Source: Meira nashicola
Lineage: Eukaryota; Basidiomycota; Exobasidiomycetes; Exobasidiales; Brachybasidiaceae
NCBI GenBank assembly: GCA_001600355.1
Contig: BCJU01000003.1
Location: forward strand, 934,519 to 998,518
Length of the DNA stretch: 64,000 nucleotides
Direction: 5' to 3'
Of this stretch, positions 52,755 to 61,957 are shown in pieces; the first letter of the stretch is position 1, and each line of letters starts with the position of its first letter. A program made the translations under genes and the position numbers. Below the pieces are notes generated by a model. The model saw only the letters and a program-made list of their open reading frames with translations. It was not told the origin of the DNA and searched no databases.

Positions 52755-55075
52755 GTTTGAAAGATGTATATGTGGGTTTGTAGATGGGAAAGAACAATTA
52801 GTTGTTGTTAAGAAAGCGTGGGTTGCTTTTCGGCGATCTGCAGTGTCTTTAAATAAGAAAAGAGAAACCTTTTTGTACCAAAGATTGATTTTGACGTCTC
52901 AATTTCGAAATGAGCAAAAGACGGTGAATTTGGTGATCCCTAATATCCGTTTTTGCCCGTTTTGTCTCGCAATTTGCAAAAAAGTAGAGTGAGAAAATTT
53001 GACAAGATCGAAAACGCGGCTGAGCGGTGAGCGTGATTGGTCGAGACTAGTTTAGAGAGATGAAGTTGGCGTCGATGAAACGAAATGAAGGAAGCGGATG
53101 CCTTTTTTTTCGCCCTCTTTCGATCAATATTCGGTAAAAGCGGAAGTATGGAAATGTAATCCGAACCGCTTCAGCCAAGAAATCTCCTTTCGGCCCGCTT
53201 CTTCTAGTGCGAGACAAATGAAAGTACACTGCGTTCTGAATCGTTATTTGAATTTCCGAAAATTTTCGCAATCAATGAGTTCACTAAGATAACGATCAAA
53301 TTTGGCTGAATTGCGTGAGTTTGTTCTTATTGGGCGTATATCTGATGACCTTTTTCGATTCGAAATCGCAAAGCGTCGGCGCAATGCAGAGGATTGTTTT
53401 GTGGGGAAGTCGCTCTTTCCTACTCTCGATCGTTCTGGTAAGTCCACACCAGATATTGACAGTCTCACAAAAATCCGTTTCGTGCAAGTCTTGTTTGCCA
53501 AGCTTTTGGTTAGAAATCGGACAGATATCGAAAAACGGTATGCGGCTATCCGAATTTTATTGCGGCTTGACCGCTCTGAGAATTATTGTGGCTGATTACG
53601 ATATTGAGCGAGCTTCAATGAAGAATTCAAATCCGACAAGGAAAGGAAAATGATTATCAGAATTGATCAAAGATCAAATCAAGAGTGAGATAATGAGTGG
53701 ATGACGGTCGCCGTAATGAGAAAAGTAAAGAAAAAAAAAAAAATCAAATTTGATATTCTTACTGACTTTCTTTTCCAGTTTTAAGTCTACGAAGATCGGA
53801 CCCTTGTCGTTCCTAAAAAGACGTAAAGATCGCGCCTCCTTGTGGAACTCTTTTTTTCTTCCTCTCCCTGTCCTGACAGGATAGAATGACGTAATATTTT
53901 GGCTCCTGTGATGTCCTATTCTTCGTGTTTTTCACTCTTTTCTTCGCGATAGGCAGGGTCTTGGGTGATAATAGGAGGACGTTGAAGGAGTTACAAAGAA
54001 GACTCAAGATCGATCTTTTCTTTTTTTGTGATTAAACACACAATTCAATCTATCCTTTTTATCGCTCTTTTTTCCCCCACTTTCCCATATATTATTATTA
54101 TCTTTTATTGAATGAAAATTTGTATTAATTCTATGTATTTACATATAAAATTGCATAAATTGATTCACTTCCTTTTTCAATACAAAAAAAAGCGATCCAA
54201 GCCAAAATACATAGTCTAGTTTGGGTATGTGCTAACATTCAACCGGGCGCGAATCTCAAACACCCTCTCTTATTACGCGTTTCCCGGTATATTACCCGAA
54301 TTGCAAAGAATGCATACACACACACACGCCTACGGTGTCTTTCCAATCCGTTTAGCGTCACTGCACAATCACCTCATTGATATCTGCGCTTGCATTAAAA
54401 TCTGCCTAAGTTCACACAACTCCTTTAAAGTGTATTTGCTTTGCACAGCCTTTTGCTTGCTTGCCGTGTTCGGTCTCTGGCGTGTGATTCGGGCATTAGG
54501 TATGCAACTAAAATCTGGGACATGTATTCATATATAGACAGCATATCACATTTCTCCGACTAAAGAAGAGACACGTGAGTTAATTGGAGACTTGACAGTA
54601 AAGGTCGAAGCTGCAGCTAGTATGAATCGAGAACTACACTTCATATTTAATTCTGTAAAGATTCTGAAAGATACACAGAAGCTTTGTATCAGAAATCTCT
54701 AAGTGCTTATATAAGCTCGACGCTTAAATAATCAAACTTGTTCAACAAACTCGTTCGTGCGAATCGTGCGCGATAGCTACTAGGCTCATGCACAGACCTT
54801 TTCCATCTGCTCAAACTGGGTGGGATTTGGGTGTGGGGGCAGAGATTAAGAAGAAGAAGAGATAATTCCGCCGAGCACAAAATTCAGGCACATTTATTGT
54901 GTGCTGCAAAGTGAACAAAATTGTGCATAAAGTTACAGCAACCAAAATGTAAAAGTTGTATGCATTTGATGGGAATGGGGGGAAAGACATGGTTAAGAAT
55001 TGAATGAATATATATTGCCACTTCAATGTAGCCACAATACCATCATCATTTGACTTCAATTAAAAGAAGGCAAAT
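52755..55075. promoter_or_regulatory. Long divergent intergenic region MADS/GLC3
   Basis: 2.3 kb, the longest gene-free stretch. 52850-53640 is dense in CGAA/TTCG and TCGAA-type words, including the palindrome CGAAAATTTTCG near 53256. Overlapping short ORFs there (53302-53595, 53315-53653) have no recognisable product. A poly(A) run lies at about 53733. TAGTCTA sits at 54212-54218, and CACGTG near 54573. No gene is supported. Confidence 0.35.
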
Positions 55076-57139
55076 ATGACGACAAAAGACTATTCTAATG
55101 CTGATGATGGAACAAAGATCGTTAGCTTTGATCCTTGGCTAGAGCCATTTGTGGATGGATTACGATCTCGATATGCTGTTTTTAAGAAGTGGTATGATCA
55201 AATTCAAAAGACTGAAGGCGGATTGGCCAACTTTTCAAAAGGATATGAAAAGATGGGATTACACGTTGATCCGCAATCACAAGCTGTTACATATAGAGAA
55301 TATGCTCCTGGTGTAGAAAAGGCAAGTTTGATCGGTGATTTTAATGGATGGAATCGTGATAGTCATCCTATGCAAAAAGATCAATTTGGACTCTGGACAG
55401 TAACCATTCCAGCATCATCAGGTAAATGTCCAATCGAACACGGAAGTAAGATCAAAATCAGTATGGTCACTCCGAGCGGAGAAAGAATCGAACGTCTCCC
55501 TGTTTGGATCAATTATGTAACACAAAACCTTGCCGTTTCTCCAGTTTATGATGCAATCTTTTGGAATCCACCAGAAAGCCAGAGGTACAAATTCAAACAT
55601 CCTCGTCCACCCAAACCAGATAATGTTAAAATTTATGAAGCTCACGTTGGAATTGCTTCACCTGATCCTCGAGTTGCATCATACAAAGAATTTACGCAGA
55701 ATAATTTGCCTCGAATCAAGGAATTAGGATATAATGTTGTACAGATCATGGCCGTTCAAGAGCATGCATACTATGGTTCTTTCGGTTATCAAGTCACAAA
55801 TTTCTTTGCTCCAAGCAGTCGATATGGAACACCTGACGACTTGAAAGAACTGATCGATGTTGCCCATTCGATGGGTATCACTGTTTTGCTCGACATTGTT
55901 CACTCGCATGCATGCAAGAATGTTTTGGATGGTTTGAATATGTTCGATGGAACAGATTATCTATACTTCCATGGCGGAGCAAAAGGTAAACATGAATTGT
56001 GGGACAGTCGACTCTTCAATTACGGAAATCATGAAACACTTCGGTTCCTTTTGAGCAATTGTAGATGGTGGATTGAAGAGTATCAATTTGATGGTTTCCG
56101 TTTCGATGGTGTTACCAGCATCTTATACAATCACCATGGCATTGGAACTGGATTCTCTGGAGGATATCACGAATACTTTGGACCTTCTGTAGATGAAGAA
56201 GGTGTTGCTTATTTGATGTTAGCAAACGTCATGATTCACGAAATTTTACCAAATGCCATCACAATCGCCGAAGATGTTTCAGGTATGCCTGCTTTATGCA
56301 GACCTGTGGATGAAGGAGGTCTTGGTTTCGATTATCGTTTGAGCATGGCCGTTCCTGATATGTGGATCAAGATGTTGAAAGAACAACGCGATGAAGATTG
56401 GGATTTGGGTAACGTTTGCTTCACATTAACAAACAGACGTCATGGTGAAAAGACGATTGCTTATGCTGAATCTCACGATCAAGCATTGGTGGGCGATAAA
56501 ACTCTGGCATTCTGGCTGATGGATAAGGAAATGTATACAAACATGTCTGATTTGACAGAAAGGACACCGATCATCGACCGTGGTTTGGCATTACACAAGA
56601 TTATTCGTCTTCTTTCGCATAGTTTGGGAGGCGAAGGTTACCTCAACTTTATCGGAAACGAATTCGGACATCCTGAATGGCTCGATTTCCCACGCGAAGG
56701 TAACAATTCTTCCTTCCAACATGCTCGAAGACAATTCAACTTAGTCGATGATGACTTATTGAGGTACAAATATTTGTACTGGTTCGACGCAGCAATGAAC
56801 AACCTAGAATCTACTTTGCACTGGCTTTCTTCTCCACAAGCATACATCTCTCTCAAACATGAATCGGATCGAGTGATCGCATTTGAACGTGCAGGTGCAG
56901 TGTTCATCTTTAATTTACATGCTACCCAATCTTATACAGATTATCGGATCGGTGTCGAAGTGCCTGGAGAATACGTAATCGGTTTGGATACGGACGATAA
57001 GAAATTCGGCGGTCATGGTAGAATCGATCATGCTCAAAGTAAATTCTTCACATCGCCCATGGAATGGAATGGAAGAAAGAACTTCATTCAAGTATACCTA
57101 CCAAGCAGAACGGCTATCGTTTTGGTAAAGGCAAATTAA
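55076..57139 (+). CDS. GLC3: 1,4-alpha-glucan (glycogen) branching enzyme
   Basis: A GH13 enzyme that creates alpha-1,6 branches in glycogen. It has a CBM48 domain (about 70-150; [20 protein letters not shown]) followed by the catalytic barrel. The four conserved regions are [24 protein letters not shown] with nucleophile D344, [11 protein letters not shown] with acid/base E399, and [13 protein letters not shown] with D468. [19 protein letters not shown] and the C-terminal beta domain complete it. At 687 residues the length is normal for eukaryotes. The start is preceded by an A-rich leader (GCAAAT). Intronless. All catalytic residues are present, so it should be active. Confidence 0.97.
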   Translation: MTTKDYSNADDGTKIVSFDPWLEPFVDGLRSRYAVFKKWYDQIQKTEGGLANFSKGYEKMGLHVDPQSQAVTYREYAPGVEKASLIGDFNGWNRDSHPMQKDQFGLWTVTIPASSGKCPIEHGSKIKISMVTPSGERIERLPVWINYVTQNLAVSPVYDAIFWNPPESQRYKFKHPRPPKPDNVKIYEAHVGIASPDPRVASYKEFTQNNLPRIKELGYNVVQIMAVQEHAYYGSFGYQVTNFFAPSSRYGTPDDLKELIDVAHSMGITVLLDIVHSHACKNVLDGLNMFDGTDYLYFHGGAKGKHELWDSRLFNYGNHETLRFLLSNCRWWIEEYQFDGFRFDGVTSILYNHHGIGTGFSGGYHEYFGPSVDEEGVAYLMLANVMIHEILPNAITIAEDVSGMPALCRPVDEGGLGFDYRLSMAVPDMWIKMLKEQRDEDWDLGNVCFTLTNRRHGEKTIAYAESHDQALVGDKTLAFWLMDKEMYTNMSDLTERTPIIDRGLALHKIIRLLSHSLGGEGYLNFIGNEFGHPEWLDFPREGNNSSFQHARRQFNLVDDDLLRYKYLYWFDAAMNNLESTLHWLSSPQAYISLKHESDRVIAFERAGAVFIFNLHATQSYTDYRIGVEVPGEYVIGLDTDDKKFGGHGRIDHAQSKFFTSPMEWNGRKNFIQVYLPSRTAIVLVKAN

Positions 57140-57739
57140 CATCTTTTTCCTAATGGACTGTGTAAATTCAGATTGTAGAAAATCATCCTTCATAAAGAGA
57201 TAATACTAGCTAAATCATTCTTCAAAAGATGCTGATCAACTCTGAGAGCATGAGTAGCGATATGCCAATCTTACGGCACGTGAAGTAGTAAAGTTAAAAA
57301 GAGTTGCACGTGTACGACAATGAATTTATTGTCAGACTTTTACACGTGATGCATTTTCGTCGTTATAATTTTCTGCGGTGCGCGCTTTCTGCAGCGCGTT
57401 CTATCGAAACGACAGAAAACGAATACATTTCTTGTGCTTATTTGTATGTAGATAGAGTGAACTACTTGCAGTAAATATAAAGCTGTACAAATTTGTATTT
57501 GATTCCGTAAAAGTTATATTGCTTGTATCGGCCTTAAAGCCTAAATGCTGCTGCGTATCCTCGAGGCATAAATCAAGCCCAGCGATTATACGCAGTGCAT
57601 CAAGTGCACGAGAAGTCTCAATCCACTTGCTGCAGCAGCAGCAGACGAAGAACCAAATCATACAGGCAATTTGAAGTTGTTCAAGCAATCCTGTTCATCA
57701 CCTTCCACCACGCCTGCTCAACTTGAAGGATTGGACAAG
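57140..57739. promoter_or_regulatory. eL33 promoter with three CACGTG boxes
   Basis: 600 bp between GLC3 and eL33. Three CACGTG palindromes lie at 57277-57282, 57307-57312 and 57343-57348, 30 and 36 bp apart. A GC-rich inverted repeat (GCGCGC...GCGCG) is at about 57379-57399, and a CAG run at about 57632-57643 lies in the presumed 5' leader. Confidence 0.5.
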
Positions 57740-58613
57740 ATGGTAAGTAGATCAAAACACGGATGAAAAGTGTGCTGTTGGATGGATATGATAAGGGAGA
57801 TTGTTGTGCGACTAGAAGGAAAGTTTTATGATGTGAAAAGGATCGATGTGGAATTGATCTATGGATACGAACTCAATAACATGAAGCCTGTCCGACACGA
57901 ACATTCAATCACATCTTAAGAGATCTTCTCAATCGAATACGACGACTATCCGCCTTTCTTTCAAAGATAAGATGATGAAGAATAGTTTGACATCGAAACG
58001 GAAACCCTGGTTGTAAAGGTCTACTTTGCGTGAAGGCTTCTTCGTTACGATTTCAATCTGCTTGATCAGTACTGCTATTGCAACGTCAAGTGCTCCAAAG
58101 CTCGACAGCCTCTTTCAATTTATCGCACGTATTCCAACAGCAGCTTCTTCATCCTGTGCAAATAATAATCTGTGTCTCTGAAGAACAACAACTGACCTTA
58201 TTCAATCCCCTTCCACTTAACCAGTCTCGACTATACGTAAAGGGACGCATCACCGGCCACCAACGTGGTAAGCATAACTCTCACCCACGCACCACTCTTC
58301 TCAAGATCGAAGGTGTTGAGAAGCCAGAGGACACCAAGTTCTACCTCGGAAAGGTGAGTTTTAAGCATCGATTGACGACTATGCACCAAGAACATGTATA
58401 CTGATTCTCTCTCATCTCTTCTTCCCTCAGCGTGTCGCATACGTCTACAAAGCACCCACAGAAAGACGAGGATCAAAGGTCCGCGTTATCTGGGGCAAGG
58501 TTACCCGTGCCCACGGTAACTCTGGTGCCGTTCGCTCCAAATTCCGCACCAACATCCCACCAAAGGCTTTCGGTGCCAGTGTCCGTATCATGTTGTACCC
58601 AAGCAGCATCTAA
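57740..58613 (+). CDS. RPL33: 60S ribosomal protein eL33 (L35a)
   Basis: Three exons: 57740-57742 (only the ATG), 58225-58353 and 58431-58613. Intron 1 is 482 nt (GTAAGT...CCAG) and intron 2 is 77 nt (GTGAGT...CAG). The product is 104 residues: [69 protein letters not shown] and [18 protein letters not shown]. This matches eL33 along its whole length. The start exon is chosen because an ATG followed at once by a perfect donor and a long intron is a common layout for ribosomal protein genes. Codons are strongly biased to C-ending forms, unlike neighbours, as expected for very high expression. Located in the large ribosomal subunit. Confidence 0.93.
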
Positions 58614-59543
58614 GTGATCAACACCAACGACTTCTTCGATGTTTAGTGCGGTGCATGAATGGATCGATCAAAGAATGGTTGCAATTTTGCTCGACTCTTT
58701 GATCCTTCTTACCCTTTAACCGACACGGATATCACTGCACATTTACTCGCTCACACACACATATACATTCATACACATTCTTATCATGTCCATGTTTGAC
58801 CATCTCGGTTTGAATGCAGACAGCAGGATACCGTTATGGCGATTGTAATCTCAACACGCAAAACGAACGCGAATGCACATAGGCATTTATTCTGGCAAAC
58901 GATTTGAAGGGAGGGAGAGCATTTTTGATGAGGAGATTTGAAAGATATTTTTGAGTGTCACATTGCTTTTACAACCCTTAATCCCGCCTCATATCACGGA
59001 ACATGTCTCTTTGAAGAATATGGCATGATTCTGTAAACTAAGGCGGAAGATGATAAATTTTAGTTGTTTGACCATCGAAGCATGAAAGTGTTTCGTACGA
59101 TTGTTTTCCAATAAATGATGATAATCAAGGTGGTGAACTGCACATCTGTATGATTGAAAGGTGAGAAAGCATGTAGAAGTGTGGAATATAATCTTATTTA
59201 CCAAAATATGTCAGTCTGACGTGATAAATCACTTTGACGAAATTTGCAGAATGTATAATCTGGCTTGTGCATCGTCAGAAAGTGCATACATTCGGGTTTC
59301 TGGAAGAGTGAATATTGTACGTGTCTGCTAATGTTTCATGGATAGAGTTGTGTATTCCGGTATATAAGAAAGCATAAGGAATACACCACGAGGTCGTCCC
59401 TGCATGTTTTGTGTGAATGTTCCTACAATGCCATCCTTTCACCTTTTTTTTCATTTTTCTCATTCGCCCATCCACTGCTCTTCCCTTTCTCCTGACCTTC
59501 TTTTGCTTTCTTCTGCCCATCCATTTTTTCTTCAAAGAAAGAA
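58614..59543. other. Intergenic region eL33 to caleosin-like gene
   Basis: 930 bp with CA-rich tracts near 58755-58775 and a pyrimidine-rich stretch (59430-59530) before the next start. Minus-strand ORFs here are reverse images of the pyrimidine tract. No gene. Confidence 0.3.
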
Positions 59544-60727
59544 ATGCCTAGGCCACTTTCTTTACGCAGTGTTTCTTCATTATCGAGTAGTATTGATGAT
59601 TCTTCGATTTTGTATAATGGTATCGAAGAAGCGTATTTAAGTGCAACGACAAACACATCCGTTACTTCACGTTCACAAAGGCATTTGGTGAGTTTTGTGG
59701 TTTGTGTGATTGAATGTTTGAAATTGATCACTTACCTTTTATTTCGTTAGAGCGATGATTGGACACAACGCAGAAGACAGACTTCTTTTCATGGCAGAAG
59801 AATTCATTCTTTACCATATGTGACGAATAATACTCTTCGTCCAAATTCGATGGATTTGAATATTTTAAAAGAAAAGAATCAAATGAACGAATTTAACGAA
59901 AAAGGAAAGAAAGCTTTATGTGACTTATTTGATCCGAATCAAGATGGTATCGTTTGGCCTACAAATACGTTTACAGCTTTACGTAAAATGGGATTTAGCA
60001 AAATCAGCGGATTCTTTCTCACTAGCTTTTGTCATTTAATCTTTGCATATCCTTTACGTATTATAGCATGGCAAAAAGAGGGCAACAAATTGAATTGGAT
60101 TCCTGACCCAATGATGAGGATTCGTTTGGATGACTTTCAGGTGAGTAAATTTAATGGGACTGGTAGGAAAAAAGTATCTTGTCGCGCATTTTGACGCATT
60201 TCTGTCTTTTTCGTCTCTCAGACTTTCAACGCAAGCGAAACGAGACAATTAATTGATCAATATTCATTCGCTGTAAGGTGCTATTCTCGGCTTCGTCATT
60301 TGCATCAAATAGATACGGTTGATGGACTCGGGTGAGTAATTGGTTGTTAATGAAAAAGAAGAGGCAGGATCACAAGGTGACTTACCTTTCTTTGCCAATC
60401 ATACAGTATTGCTATTGAAATGCGAAATACGGCTGGATATGGTGCTATCATCACCTTTCCGTTCATTTTTATCGTACTTCGACTTCTACTACCGAGGCAT
60501 TCTGGTGAGTCATTAATGCTAGACAAAAAGGTACAATTATTGCTCACAATCACTGTTGTTCCACAATACATCCAGGAAAGACAAGCGTTGAGGATATTTT
60601 GAATGCACTCAATGGCACATATTTCTATCTCTTGGCAATCAAAGCACAACATTTAAACTCCAACTTCATCATCTCTACGCCCAGAAAGAAACAAAATCGA
60701 TACCCCATCCCTCCAAACACAGCATAA
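59544..60727 (+). CDS. Caleosin-like EF-hand protein
   Basis: Five exons: 59544-59687, 59751-60140, 60222-60331, 60407-60504 and 60576-60727. The introns are 63, 81, 75 and 71 nt; every donor is GTGAGT, acceptors are TAG or CAG, and all four junctions keep frame. The product is 297 residues. Residues about 96-120 read KALCDLFDPNQDGIVWPTNT, with FTALRKMGF after it, which matches the caleosin EF-hand (FDxNxDGIVxPxxTFxxxRxxGF). The loop has D, N, D, G, I and W at the usual places but N instead of the usual E at position 12. A hydrophobic segment (ITFPFIFIVLRLLL) lies near 230-245. Caleosins are lipid-droplet or membrane peroxygenases. The heme-binding histidines are not obvious here, so activity is uncertain. 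Confidence 0.65.
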
Positions 60728-61957
60728 AAAGACGCATACAGTCAAATCCGCTTACCAATCTGATTCTTGATCGTGACAACGGACAAAGAAGCGAATATTT
60801 TGTGGCCTTTTAGGTATTACCTTATCTCCATTAATTAATAATTATAGTACTTTATCAACATACACTAATTAATCTTATCCTGATACCTCATTTTCGAATC
60901 AACCGTGAGGTGATTTCCTCGCTCAAAAAGATATACCGAGGTGCTTACAATTAAAACCTGCTAGAAGTGATCGTTGAGGAATTCTGTTAAGAAGATCAAT
61001 TAGTCTAAAAGCCAAAGAAAGTGTTTACTTCATCCGAACGGGCTCTGGTTGATCAAGGGTTCAACTTTTATAATCTGACAAACGGATTTCCATTTCATGT
61101 ATAGAAGAAACACATGCCTTGTGACGTTTGGCCAGTGTTAGTCTAAGGAGTAAAGAAAGGTACAAACATGCGCACGTACGCTCAAATTTAAAAGAGGGGG
61201 GCGGCATTGCATTGTTTGCGAGTAAAAAGAAAAGGCTAATAATAACTTTATTGTTAAGCTGAGCGGAGCGTTGGATAACTTTAAGAAAAATAAATTCTGC
61301 TATTGTGTGTACATATTTATTTCAAAGAGGGTGCACTTTTACACTGCTTGAGTTCGAGCGAGCGAGCGAGCACAATCGCGCTTTCTTTACCTCCGATCCA
61401 AAAACAAAAAAAAAGAAAAACCAACTTACCACACCACTTTTGTTCAGTAAGACAAAAAACAAGCCTCTTAAAGCATGAACGCACACGCACGCACTTACGC
61501 ACACACGCACACACATTCTCGCACGCACACATAATGAATGACACAACAGAGTAGCAGGCTAACCGCCATGCATGAATTGAAGCGCGTTCTTTTATCCCGC
61601 TTAAAGCTTTAATCCTTTTATCGACATCCACATCGCAAAAACCGCTTTTACCCCTTTCCTTTAATTGTTCTTCATCATTTTGAAATAATCAAGTAAAACA
61701 CACCCTTTCTTTTTTGTTCTCGTTTTTCTTCTTTTGGTTAATAGTTTTTTGCAAGATTTGTACGTTATTCATCGGAAACAAAAATTCGACCTTTTCGTGA
61801 ATGGCGAAGATTGATTGGATTTGATCGTTAATCGACAATTGGTTATATTTCAAGATCATCTCAACCATTTTTATCGACGAATCCTCACATTTTTGAGAGA
61901 TAGAGGGGAGAAAATAGTGGATTTCTTCTCTTTTTTACTATTGTACATCAATTCGCG
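60728..61957. promoter_or_regulatory. Upstream region of the PAK kinase
   Basis: 1.23 kb. It contains TAGTCTA twice (61001-61007, 61139-61145), a (GAGC)4 microsatellite (61356-61371), a CACGCA-rich tract (61480-61531), and A/T-rich leader sequence with T runs before the start. No gene is supported. Confidence 0.35.
61356..61371. repeat. (GAGC)4 tetranucleotide repeat
   Basis: Four perfect GAGC units, followed about 110 bp later by an imperfect CA/CGCA tract (61480-61531). Confidence 0.8.

Noticed and set aside
53302..53653. Two overlapping ORFs of 97 and 112 codons in the MADS/GLC3 gap
   Set aside because: They overlap in different frames, at least one starts with a non-ATG codon, and neither shows family motifs.
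57972..57978. A C-box-like ATGATGA in intron 1 of eL33, hinting at an intronic C/D snoRNA
   Set aside because: The nearest CTGA D-box candidates are about 200 nt away and no flanking terminal stem is visible.
59423..59731. Minus-strand ORF opposite caleosin-like exon 1
   Set aside because: It is the reverse image of a pyrimidine tract and of a real exon; no protein family is visible.
61060..61080. GGGTTCAAC word like a tRNA B box
   Set aside because: It lacks the trailing CC and any upstream A box.
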